A DNA stretch of 42,868 bases. Origin: a virus. The stretch lies in the IMG/VR virus record IMGVR_UViG_3300033146_006006, positions 1-42,868 of that record; one strand, written 5' to 3'. A model generated the notes under the pieces. It did no database searches. It was not told the origin of the DNA and saw only the letters and a list, made by a program, of their open reading frames with translations. Below are positions 1 to 6,075 of this stretch, piece by piece; position 1 is the stretch's first letter, and each line of letters begins with the position of its first letter. The position numbers were made by a program, and so were the translations under genes.

Positions 1-1
1 C

Positions 2-136
2 GACGACGACGACGCCACCAACGACGACGACGCCACCAACGACGACGACGACGCCACCAACGACGACGACGCCACCAACGACGACGACGACGCCACCAAC
101 GACGACGACGCCACCAACGACGACGACGCCACCAAC
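2..136 (+). repeat. In-frame tandem repeat, 21/18-bp units forming three identical 39-bp copies
   Basis: Units of GACGACGACGACGCCACCAA+C (21 bp) and the same with one GAC fewer (18 bp) alternate three times, giving exact 39-bp copies at 2-40, 41-79 and 80-118, then one 18-bp unit at 119-136. All units are multiples of three and code for DDDDATN/DDDATN. Copy number could change by slippage without breaking the frame. The left end is cut by the window. Confidence 0.97.
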
Positions 137-871
137 GACGACGCGCCATTGACAACCGCTGCTTTACTACGCGCCGTCGCGCTGAATCGTAAAACCAATC
201 GTAACACTGCTAAAACACGCAAAAACACTGCTAAAATTGCTCCGCGCACTATCGCTCAATTACGCAATGACCTTGCTAAAATGGACTCCCCCGCGATGAT
301 GCTTCCCGTCGCTTCTATCTCTGTCACGGATTTACCTGTCTATTTGACCATTGACGGCAAAATGCACCATTACGCTAACGAACAACGCGCTTGCACCCTG
401 GTTCGTAAAATCCTTCGCGCTTGTGATGATACGACGGTTAATGGCGGCAGCATCTTCGCAGACGGCAAAGCCATCGGTGTTACTCCAGCAACGTCTGCTT
501 ACTCTATATATAATCGCGCGTTGGGAACTAAACGGGGGAATGTTTGGACTAACGTACTCAACGTGGTAAAAACGGCCACGGGCAACGCTAGTAAGATCGT
601 TAAACCCTGGACTAACGCGACGAACGCGACTCATATTGCCGCAATGTCGCTGGATGCCACACGCTGCTTGCATACGATCCCTTCGTATGTACTCGACGCT
701 GATCTTGATTATTATGAAAATGCGCTCGTGACATACTGCCTTGAAACGCTCAAAAACGACTTTGACGCCGAAACGATGGAAAACGCCAAGTACGCGCTGA
801 CCTACGCGAAATTACAACGTAAAATCGCAAAACTCGCCGCCGTTACACCTAGCATCGAAACAAACGACTAA
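2..871 (+). CDS. Partial protein with Asp-rich N-terminal repeat, unknown function
   Basis: The reading frame is open from the left edge of the window to a TAA, so the 5' end is missing. An internal TTG at 149 could serve as a start, but the repeat before it is in the same frame without stops, so I read it as coding. The visible N-terminal part is an Asp/Ala/Thr/Asn repeat (DDDDATN and DDDATN units). It is followed by a Lys/Arg/Asn-rich linker and about 200 residues of mixed sequence that I do not recognise. The C-terminal part looks globular and helical, with no signal peptide or membrane segment. Acidic repeat followed by a basic patch could bind a basic partner or mimic nucleic acid; this is inference. 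A hairpin terminator follows the stop. Confidence 0.7.
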   Translation, partial: DDDDATNDDDATNDDDDATNDDDATNDDDDATNDDDATNDDDATNDDAPLTTAALLRAVALNRKTNRNTAKTRKNTAKIAPRTIAQLRNDLAKMDSPAMMLPVASISVTDLPVYLTIDGKMHHYANEQRACTLVRKILRACDDTTVNGGSIFADGKAIGVTPATSAYSIYNRALGTKRGNVWTNVLNVVKTATGNASKIVKPWTNATNATHIAAMSLDATRCLHTIPSYVLDADLDYYENALVTYCLETLKNDFDAETMENAKYALTYAKLQRKIAKLAAVTPSIETND

Positions 872-881
872 ATAACATGAG

Positions 882-909
882 ACGCGCCTTATGGTGCGTT
901 GTGTTTTTC
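882..909 (+). terminator. Rho-independent terminator after the acidic-repeat gene
   Basis: ACGCGCC (882-888) pairs with GGTGCGT (893-899) around a TTAT loop, with one G-T wobble, followed by a T-rich run ending near 909. It lies 11 bases after the stop codon. Confidence 0.75.
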
Positions 910-1049
910 TGCATATACTCTTTTTTGATTGTGCGCGGAAAAATGCGACACCCCAACATCGCGTAAACAATACGTTTTTAAATAAAACGCATAAAAGATG
1001 AAATAAAGCTTCCCCTATCCGCCCTTATGCCCTATTGTCTTTTCATCGT

Positions 1050-1096
1050 TAGGGAAACACACAAACCGATTCGCGCACAACGCGAATCACTACGCT
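1050..1096 (+). promoter_or_regulatory. 47-bp leader element, copy 1, with perfect inverted repeat
   Basis: This 47-bp sequence is identical to 1254-1300. Both copies end about 10 bases before the ATG of a small gene that begins ATGACC. Inside is a perfect 8-bp dyad, GATTCGCG (1068-1075) and CGCGAATC (1081-1088), with loop CACAA. It could be an operator or an mRNA hairpin near the ribosome site; the sequence alone does not decide. Confidence 0.7.
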
Positions 1097-1106
1097 GGGA
1101 AACACA

Positions 1107-1229
1107 ATGACCTTCTTAAAAAACCTAGATTTCGTCTCTTGCATCGTCTTTGGTTCCGCGTTCGCAGCGATCTCTTTGGGCGTCGCTTCAATCGTTTGGT
1201 TCGCTCAAACCTTCGCGGTCATCTTCTAA
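1107..1229 (+). CDS. Small hydrophobic protein, 40 aa
   Basis: ATG at 1107 gives 40 residues starting MTFLKNLDFV and ending in TAA. Residues about 10-40 form one hydrophobic stretch (FGSAFAAISLGVASIVWFAQ), consistent with a single membrane-spanning helix. The upstream region is the 47-bp leader shared with the gene at 1311, and both genes begin with ATGACC, which suggests duplication and common control. No classical Shine-Dalgarno is obvious; GGGAA lies just upstream. Function unknown. At 40 residues it could be chance, but the duplicated leader argues for a real gene. Confidence 0.5.
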   Translation: MTFLKNLDFVSCIVFGSAFAAISLGVASIVWFAQTFAVIF

Positions 1230-1253
1230 AAAAACCGCACACAACGCACAATC

Positions 1254-1300
1254 TAGGGAAACACACAAACCGATTCGCGCACAACGCGAATCACTACGCT
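1254..1300 (+). promoter_or_regulatory. 47-bp leader element, copy 2
   Basis: Exact copy of 1050-1096. The dyad arms are at 1272-1279 and 1285-1292. AGGGA at 1301-1305 follows directly and may be the ribosome site for the ATG at 1311. Confidence 0.7.
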
Positions 1301-1310
1301 AGGGAATACA

Positions 1311-1616
1311 ATGACCTATCTTTCCTCATTCGCACTCTTAATCGTTTCGGCCATAATCGCCGCTATCGTTGCTCTTTTCGTCACACGCTACCCGACTATT
1401 ACAATCACTGTTTGTGCGCCCGAGAGCACCGTTAAAACTCTCACCTTCCTCTCTAAAAACGATGCGCTATCGTATCTTCGCCACATATCGAGAATGACAA
1501 CCGCAATAACGCAAACACACGCACACACAGCTTGTACCTACAATACCATTGAGATCAATCACGTTGATTGTGTTATCTCTGGTTACGATGCTCGCGCTTT
1601 GTTTGGTGCCTTGTGA
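1311..1616 (+). CDS. Small membrane-anchored protein, 101 aa
   Basis: The ATG at 1311 follows AGGGA at a distance of five bases. The protein opens with one strong hydrophobic segment (residues about 4-24, SSFALLIVSAIIAAIVALFV), then about 75 polar residues with three cysteines. This is the layout of an N-anchored membrane protein or an uncleaved signal sequence. The gene follows the second copy of the 47-bp leader, and its first residues (MT-L) resemble those of the 40-aa gene. It ends in GTGA, overlapping a possible GTG start of the next gene. I do not recognise the family. Confidence 0.6.
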   Translation: MTYLSSFALLIVSAIIAAIVALFVTRYPTITITVCAPESTVKTLTFLSKNDALSYLRHISRMTTAITQTHAHTACTYNTIEINHVDCVISGYDARALFGAL

Positions 1617-1930
1617 TTATTAAAACGACTATGAAGCGCGCGCTGAATGATGCTGAAAATGACGCGTCTACATGCTTTATCATCACACACAATGGGATAG
1701 GCGCGTACACTGTAAAAACAATTGGCTTCGCGTACTCCTCGCGCTGGTTTACCTTGGAAACAAATAAAACAGCAGAAACCTCGCTCGATTGTGTTGATCT
1801 GATCGTTGCTTATGCTAAAGCCGTCGCGCAATTCGACGAAACGCATACTATTCTTGTTTGTTTGTCCTATACCACATCATTGAGCCGCGTTATCACTGCG
1901 CTTAAAGCCTTACTTGGGTTGCCATCATGA
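1613..1930 (+). CDS. Small hypothetical protein, about 105 aa
   Basis: Two starts are possible: GTG at 1613, overlapping the TGA of the previous gene (translational coupling), or ATG at 1631, giving 99 residues. Neither has a clear Shine-Dalgarno. The body contains alternating beta-like segments (AYTVKTIGFAYSSRWFTLET) and a helix near the end (SRVITALKALLGLP). No known motif is visible. The end overlaps a further short ORF by ATGA. The tight spacing suggests one transcript from about 1100 to the terminator at 2026-2058. Confidence 0.5.
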   Translation: MIIKTTMKRALNDAENDASTCFIITHNGIGAYTVKTIGFAYSSRWFTLETNKTAETSLDCVDLIVAYAKAVAQFDETHTILVCLSYTTSLSRVITALKALLGLPS

Positions 1931-2001
1931 GTGTTAAGTTTGATTTCCGTTTCGTTCCTCAAGTATCGCACAAGACAACCGAACGCTATAAAATGCTCTA
2001 A
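1927..2001 (+). CDS. Possible 24-aa mini-protein
   Basis: The ATG at 1927 overlaps the previous stop by ATGA and reads MSVKFDFRFVPQVSHKTTER plus four residues to TAA. It is basic, has no cysteine and no hydrophobic helix. The coupling and the terminator 25 bases downstream favour a real gene, but its length gives little statistical support. Confidence 0.3.
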   Translation: MSVKFDFRFVPQVSHKTTERYKML

Positions 2002-2025
2002 AAATACACAAACCAACTAAAACGT

Positions 2026-2058
2026 AACCCAACATGCTTAAGGTGTGTTGGGTTTTTT
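2026..2058 (+). terminator. Rho-independent terminator
   Basis: AACCCAACA (2026-2034) pairs perfectly with TGTTGGGTT (2046-2054), loop of 11 bases, followed by a T run to 2058. It closes the small-gene transcript. Confidence 0.9.
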
Positions 2059-2420
2059 GCGTTTATGCTCGTTTATCATGCGCGCCTCGTATGCCCTAAC
2101 CATGCGCAAACAAAAGCCGCGCGATACGCGCGCGCTATTGCCCCAAATAACGCGCCTGCCCCCTACGTTGTACCTTGCATCCTCCTTGCTCTTTAACGTG
2201 CTCCCATGCGGGTTTTCTGCGCTTGTTCGTCTTCTCTCCTCCTGTGCCCATTCCTAACATAACTATGCGTGCTCGTATGGTGTCGTATGCAATTATGCGC
2301 TGTTCGACTCCTTACATGCCCTCTCGCCCCGCTGCCGCGTTGACCATCTCACAGACCCCCCGCAGCTTGAGTATCGCAGGTAGTCTGCCGCCGAATTTTG
2401 TGATGTGAGTGATGCAGGTA
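2059..2420. other. Stretch without a convincing gene
   Basis: Open frames here are short, lack ribosome sites and have no protein-like composition. The stretch is rich in ATGCG/GCGCAT words. On the minus strand a short protein-like run without a start ends at a TAA near 2311, which might be a remnant. I see no RNA gene. Confidence 0.4.
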
Positions 2421-2476
2421 TGCTGTCTGTTGCTTTGGTAGGTTGTCTGTTGCTTTGGTAGGTTGTCTGTTGCTTT
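2421..2476. repeat. 20-bp tandem repeat, 2.8 copies
   Basis: Three successive units built on TGTCTGTTGCTTTGGTAGGT occupy 2421-2440, 2441-2460 and 2461-2476; the last is cut short. The repeat abuts the stop codon of the minus-strand gene at 2475. The 20-bp length is not a multiple of three, so it is unlikely to be coding. Confidence 0.9.
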
Positions 2477-2803
2477 AGACGGTAGGAATACCGGGTTCGC
2501 TTGCGACGTGCGACAGGAAGCGTTTGCGTTGTCTGGGAGGGCTTACGAGGTGCATGACAGAGTATTTCGGCATATCTGCGGGCATTGGTCCCTTCCCAGA
2601 ATAGGTCGTACCGTGCAGAACGCGCGTCTGGGAGTGATCTTTGTAATGGATGCGATGGTAGTTGCTATTCCCGGCGATGACGAGCATGTCACCGTTCGTG
2701 CCGATCACATCCTTGGCATAATCGACAGCCTCCCCCCCCAGAGGTTGAAGGTCTTTGTGATCGTTCCATGACCGAAATTACAGATCAAGATCGTGAAGGC
2801 CAT
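2475..2803 (-). pseudogene. Hypothetical gene interrupted by a frameshift in a C8 run
   Basis: On the minus strand an ATG at 2803 is preceded by GAGGAG at good distance and reads MAFTILICNFGHGTITKTFN, then LWGG. At the run of eight C (2732-2739 on +) the frame hits a stop soon after. One extra base in the run continues it as AVDYAKDVIGTNGDMLVIAG and so on to TAA at 2475, about 109 residues in all. A sigma70-like promoter lies upstream (2867-2896). I do not recognise the protein. The interruption may be a homopolymer sequencing error, a true mutation or a programmed shift. The downstream part alone, starting at an internal ATG, would give 77 residues. Confidence 0.6.
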
Positions 2804-2866
2804 TGTGCGCTCCTCATAAATGACGCTACGCGCCGCTATTGTTAAACGTGATTAACACGCACAAAC

Positions 2867-2896
2867 ACTATATGTGTTATTATGCCCTACTGTCTA
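2867..2896 (-). promoter_or_regulatory. Sigma70-like promoter for the minus-strand gene at 2803
   Basis: Read on the minus strand: TAGACA (-35, 2896-2891), 18 bases, TATAGT (-10, 2872-2867). Each box differs from consensus by one base. It points to the ATG at 2803. Confidence 0.6.
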
Positions 2897-2921
2897 TAAA
2901 AAAATAAGATGTTAAAAACAT
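2895..2921 (-). terminator. Weak terminator after DHFR
   Basis: On the minus strand a short stem ATGTT/AACAT overlaps the DHFR stop and is followed by CTTATTTTTTTAT. The stem is only five A/T-rich pairs, so this is tentative. Confidence 0.4.
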
Positions 2922-3400
2922 TAGAGAGTGTAGAGTGTGAATGTAGGTCTTTCTTGTTTGTGCGCTGAGAGTATGTGTTTTTTATCTAGCGGGAAGAACA
3001 GGTCGCATTTGTAATTCCCTGGTATGACAGAGATGAGAGCTTGTGTGAGTTTTGTGCTTTTAAGTGCTTGTTTGTAAATATCCGCGCCACCGATGACGAA
3101 GATGCGTTTTTTTAGTTTGCTTGCTTCGTAGAGAGCGGCTTCAAAGTTACGTTTTACTATTGCGCCTTTTGCGTAATTGAGTTGTCTTGAGATAATGATA
3201 TTATTTCTTTTTGGTAGAGGTCTAAATTTCTCTGGGAGAGAGTCCCAAGTTTTCCTTCCCATGATAACGGTTTCATTTTCTGTAAGGTATTTGAAGTGTT
3301 CTATGTCTTCGGGACAATGCCAAGGTATTTTACCTTGTCTCGCCATCCCCATATTCTCGTCAACGGCAGCTATGAGAACGAAGTGTCTATGTAGCGTCAT
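2921..3400 (-). CDS. folA: Dihydrofolate reductase
   Basis: The enzyme reduces dihydrofolate to tetrahydrofolate with NADPH, feeding one-carbon chemistry in thymidylate-type reactions. The 159 residues match the usual DHFR length. Visible motifs: IAAVDENMGMARQGKIPWH near the N-terminus (Met20-type loop and the GxIPW signature), PEDIEHFK with the catalytic acid, VIMGRKTWDSLP (NADPH-binding), NNIIISR, and IFVIGGADIYKQAL. It is the last gene of the minus-strand operon and its ATG overlaps the stop of the previous gene by ATGA. Its presence beside a thymidylate synthase homologue suggests that the homologue performs reductive methylation, which yields dihydrofolate. This is inference: T4 also carries DHFR together with a hydroxymethylase. 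Confidence 0.95.
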   Translation of the reverse strand: MTLHRHFVLIAAVDENMGMARQGKIPWHCPEDIEHFKYLTENETVIMGRKTWDSLPEKFRPLPKRNNIIISRQLNYAKGAIVKRNFEAALYEASKLKKRIFVIGGADIYKQALKSTKLTQALISVIPGNYKCDLFFPLDKKHILSAHKQERPTFTLYTL

Positions 3401-3648
3401 TTATCTTTCTCTGCTGTAGCTTCGACCCACCGCATAGCTTCTTTCTTTGCGTTCTTATAGTCCTTCTTTTCAAACATTTTGAAGTAGCCGTTTTTTGCTT
3501 CTGCGTAGTATGACGCGACCTTCCAGCGATAGTTATCATCCTGTGCGTAGTTGGAAAGCACAGATCCTAAAGTAGCATCACCATCTCGTAGATACCAAGT
3601 AGTGCCGTCTGCTTTCTCGTTGCCGTATTGGCCTAAGCTCCACTTCAT
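3397..3648 (-). CDS. Small hypothetical protein, 83 aa
   Basis: Lies between the SspB-like gene (gap of three bases) and folA (4-bp overlap), so it is co-translated with them. GGAG lies nine bases before the ATG. The protein starts MKWSLGQYGNEKADGTTWYL and is rich in aromatic and charged residues. A Tyr/Lys-rich helical second half ends in charged residues (ATAEKDK). No cysteines, membrane segment or known motif. Function unknown. Confidence 0.7.
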   Translation of the reverse strand: MKWSLGQYGNEKADGTTWYLRDGDATLGSVLSNYAQDDNYRWKVASYYAEAKNGYFKMFEKKDYKNAKKEAMRWVEATAEKDK

Positions 3649-3651
3649 TAT

Positions 3652-3945
3652 TCAGCTCTCCACTGCTCGTGCCATGAGAATTGCGTTGTAGGGAATAACG
3701 CAATCGAACAAGGTGTTCCCGAAAGACAGCGTTGTTTTGATTTCTGTTTGGCCTAGAAGCAGCTCTCCGGCGAACCGCTTGCTAAGGTGTAGTTGTACTA
3801 TTTTGTGTTTATATAGGTTCTCCGGTATGCGCACACCTTCTGAGGAAGGTATTATAAGCACAGCAGTTTTACCATCCTCCAATAGCGACTCTACTGCTTT
3901 CTTTACTTCCCGCTCTTGCTTTGTAGGTAATCTTAAAGCCGTCAT
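3652..3945 (-). CDS. SspB-like ClpXP adaptor domain, lacking the usual tail
   Basis: SspB binds ssrA-tagged and other proteins and hands them to ClpXP. After a short N-terminal helix (REVKKAVESLLEDG) the protein follows the SspB fold pattern: TAVLIIPSSEGVRIPENLYK (bacterial SspB has GV-hP), IVQLHLSKRF, then KTTLSFGNTLFDCVIPYNAI, which matches the SspB strand pattern of a substrate-groove strand, LSF-G, C-VP and A-h. It ends at 97 residues, directly after the folded domain. The flexible C-terminal tail carrying the ClpX-binding peptide in cellular SspB is absent. AAGGA precedes the ATG. It may be a decoy or shield rather than a working adaptor (inference). Family call from motif memory only. 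Confidence 0.65.
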   Translation of the reverse strand: MTALRLPTKQEREVKKAVESLLEDGKTAVLIIPSSEGVRIPENLYKHKIVQLHLSKRFAGELLLGQTEIKTTLSFGNTLFDCVIPYNAILMARAVES

Positions 3946-4001
3946 ATTTTGTCCTTATAGCTAAACACGTCGCCTCCGAAGTATTCGTTTCTTGTTCTTT
4001 C

Positions 4002-4877
4002 TTAGATTGCTATTTTGAAGCTCATTTTACTTCTATATTTGTAGCCCTGCGTGCGCGTCTGCGTGTGGTCCCATTCCCAGAAGGACTTATGTTTAGAGAT
4101 AATCTCTGGGAATGGATACGGCTCTAGTGAGAGCAGTTGTTTCGCGCCTTCTATGTGGTTCTTATAAACGTGGGCATCTGCGAGGAACCCCACAAGCTCC
4201 CCTTCCTCTAGATTTAGTTCTCGCGCGAAGAGATGAAGAAGCAACGCATGCGAAGCAATATCAAAAGGCAAACCTAGAATAACATCAGAGCTTCTTTGCG
4301 ACCAAAGTAGGTTTAGTCTTCCGCCTACGACGGTGAATTGTATATTGAAGCAGCAGCTTGGTATCGACATTTGATGCTTCTGGGAAGGATTCCACGCGGT
4401 TATTAGAATGCGCCTTGAATCCGGCATTTCTCTTAGATCCTTGAGTGCTTGTTTTATTTGATCGACACCTCCCAGTGAAAGATGCTGCTCGTCCTCCCCA
4501 TAAGGGGCACCGTCTGTGTATTCCAGACCGAATCTACGCCACTGATACCCGTAGATTGCCCCCAGGTCTTTGTTGTCGCGCATCGCTTCTTTAGTCTGCG
4601 AGCTATGCCCATAAGCGACTACTTGAGGATTCGCCCATTCATCCCATATTTTGCAACCGCGCGCTTGATACCAAGATTTGTCTGTTATGCCTTTTAAGAA
4701 GCCTTCTAGCTCTACGCGTATAGGTTTAAAAGGAATCCTTCTTTGCGTAACAAGCGGGAAGCCTTCGGCCATATCATGCCTGAACAGTACCCCTGTCCTT
4801 ACGACAGTTCCTATCCCTATTCTATCTAGCTTCTCCGTGCCGCTTAGTGCATATTTAAGGACTTCGATGTAATTCAT
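4002..4877 (-). CDS. Thymidylate synthase family enzyme, probably dCMP-specific (methyl or hydroxymethyl transfer)
   Basis: Clear ThyA homologue of 291 residues (family about 260-320). Visible: VELEGFLKG, KIWDEWANP, the Arg pair in MPDSRRILITAWNP, the catalytic Cys in IPSCCFNIQF (Cys175), RSSDVILGLPFDIASHALL, and DAHVYKNHIEG. Two substitutions matter. ThyA has PFNIA, where the Asn hydrogen-bonds the uracil ring; here it is Asp206, as in T4 dCMP hydroxymethylase (gp42). The His that follows the catalytic Cys in ThyA is Cys176. From known family biochemistry this points to dCMP as substrate and 5-methyl- or 5-hydroxymethyl-dCMP as product. Neighbouring deaminase and DHFR fit pyrimidine remodelling. 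It could still be an unusual thymidylate synthase. Confidence 0.85.
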   Translation of the reverse strand: MNYIEVLKYALSGTEKLDRIGIGTVVRTGVLFRHDMAEGFPLVTQRRIPFKPIRVELEGFLKGITDKSWYQARGCKIWDEWANPQVVAYGHSSQTKEAMRDNKDLGAIYGYQWRRFGLEYTDGAPYGEDEQHLSLGGVDQIKQALKDLREMPDSRRILITAWNPSQKHQMSIPSCCFNIQFTVVGGRLNLLWSQRSSDVILGLPFDIASHALLLHLFARELNLEEGELVGFLADAHVYKNHIEGAKQLLSLEPYPFPEIISKHKSFWEWDHTQTRTQGYKYRSKMSFKIAI

Positions 4878-4886
4878 TATTCTCTC

Positions 4887-5393
4887 TCAGTAAGGGTACA
4901 AGGGCATTAAATCTCTAAAATGCCTAACCGTAATTGTAGCTTCGCGGTGCGCTTGTGAACAGATTATAATGTCACTCTCCTCTATAGTTTTGACTCCGCG
5001 CATTCCTTTAACGTGTATGTGCTTCGTACTCTTCGCGCCAAGCTCATAAGCCCAATCCATACACCGACCACAAGGCACAAAGTTTAAACGCTCCGCCGCC
5101 ACGAATAAAACCACCGCAGACGCTCCTCCTGCCGCGACCATATTGAAGAGGGCCACCATCTCCGCGTGAGGGTCCGTTATGTTAAACCTGTGCTTTATGT
5201 TAGTTCCTATGAAGACGTTTCCTTCGTCATCCATAACCGCGCAACCCACCGAAGTATGCTTGCCTGCTTTAGGCGAATAAGACCGCTCCCTCACCTCCCA
5301 GGCTCTCTCTGAAAGCTCCAGAAACTCCGCATGCGAACAAAGGTCTTCTAACTCCGCTTCCGAAAGATGCTCCGATTTAAGCTCTATGTTCAT
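4887..5393 (-). CDS. Cytidine/deoxycytidylate deaminase family protein
   Basis: Zinc-dependent deaminase that should convert a cytosine nucleoside or nucleotide to the uracil form. The 168 residues contain the zinc site: DPHAEM (His76, catalytic Glu78) and VPCGRC (Cys108, Cys111). YSPKAGKHTSVGCAVMDDEG at residues 39-58 fits the cytidine-deaminase core strand. First gene of the minus-strand operon, with GGGGAG about eight bases before its ATG and a promoter at 5427-5455. It lies ten bases upstream of the thymidylate synthase homologue, so dCMP-to-dUMP conversion or handling of a modified cytosine is plausible. Whether the substrate is the nucleoside or the monophosphate cannot be read from the sequence. 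Confidence 0.85.
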   Translation of the reverse strand: MNIELKSEHLSEAELEDLCSHAEFLELSERAWEVRERSYSPKAGKHTSVGCAVMDDEGNVFIGTNIKHRFNITDPHAEMVALFNMVAAGGASAVVLFVAAERLNFVPCGRCMDWAYELGAKSTKHIHVKGMRGVKTIEESDIIICSQAHREATITVRHFRDLMPLYPY

Positions 5394-5426
5394 GTTTTTG
5401 TGCTCCCCCTCTGTGTTGCGTTTTTT

Positions 5427-5455
5427 ATTCTATCACAGATGCCCTTTTTGCTCAA
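5427..5455 (-). promoter_or_regulatory. Sigma70-like promoter of the nucleotide operon
   Basis: On the minus strand: TTGAGC (5455-5450), 17 bases, TAGAAT (5432-5427). Spacing is optimal and the boxes are close to consensus. It drives the operon from the deaminase to DHFR. Confidence 0.7.
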
Positions 5456-5466
5456 TGAAGCTCTGG

Positions 5467-5494
5467 TTTAAAAACGACGTTTTTGGGGTAAGAT
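5467..5494 (+). promoter_or_regulatory. Possible promoter for the coiled-coil membrane protein
   Basis: TTTAAA (5467-5472), 16 bases, TAAGAT (5489-5494). It is divergent from the operon promoter. The boxes are weak and overlap an AAAAACGACGTTTTT near-palindrome. Confidence 0.35.
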
Positions 5495-5529
5495 CGTGAT
5501 GTGCTTAATTCTAGGTGAAAGGAGTTTCC

Positions 5530-6075
5530 GTGCCCGAGCAAGAAGACCTCATGCGTAGTTTGGATCGTCTCGTAACAGCAGTTGAAGGCATCGAGAAGCA
5601 ACAACAGGAGTTAAAGGACCAACAGGCTGCTTTGAGCACCACGTTGACGACCTTCACTCTTAAATTCGCTTCGCTTGAACAGAGCTTCAATATGATGGCC
5701 GACCAAACGCTCCCGCCGATGAAGACCGGCGTAAGCAGAAATAAATCCGATATTACGGATTTACGCGCGCTCGTCGCGGACGCCATGAATAAAGCGGAGC
5801 ATTTAGAGGATCATTACACCCGAACATCTGAGTCCGTTGTAAATCTCACCACGCAGGTCACTGAAGTTAAGAGTTATATCTGGAAGGCTATGGGCGTGAT
5901 CTCCGCCGTGGTCTTCTTTGTGAGCCTATTCGCCTCACCTCTCCTCAAGAGCGCACTGGGGGATTCTCCTAAAACCCGCCCCATTGAGATCACCTTGGTT
6001 CAAAAGGACGCATCTTCTCCTCATGTCGTCACGTCGCCCTCATCCTCTCCGAGGTCAATAACGGCGCAACCATGA
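5530..6075 (+). CDS. Coiled-coil protein with one C-terminal-side membrane helix
   Basis: I chose GTG at 5530 because AAAGGAG ends five bases before it; the upstream GTG at 5515 would overlap that site. The 181-residue protein begins with a long heptad-like helix (RLVTAVEGIEKQQQELKDQQ), continues with further coiled coil, then a hydrophobic segment near residues 125-145 (AMGVISAVVFFVSLFASPLL) and a Pro/Ser-rich tail. This architecture recalls XhlA-type proteins associated with holins and phage inner-membrane proteins, but no specific motif proves it. The last 21 bases overlap the convergent RNase H gene. Confidence 0.65.
   Translation: MPEQEDLMRSLDRLVTAVEGIEKQQQELKDQQAALSTTLTTFTLKFASLEQSFNMMADQTLPPMKTGVSRNKSDITDLRALVADAMNKAEHLEDHYTRTSESVVNLTTQVTEVKSYIWKAMGVISAVVFFVSLFASPLLKSALGDSPKTRPIEITLVQKDASSPHVVTSPSSSPRSITAQP

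Noticed and set aside
2-136. CRISPR-like array
   Set aside because: There are no unique spacers; units are contiguous and in frame with a protein.
2463-2771. 102-codon + frame in the broken-gene region
   Set aside because: Antisense to the minus-strand gene that has promoter, ribosome site and ATG; this frame has none.
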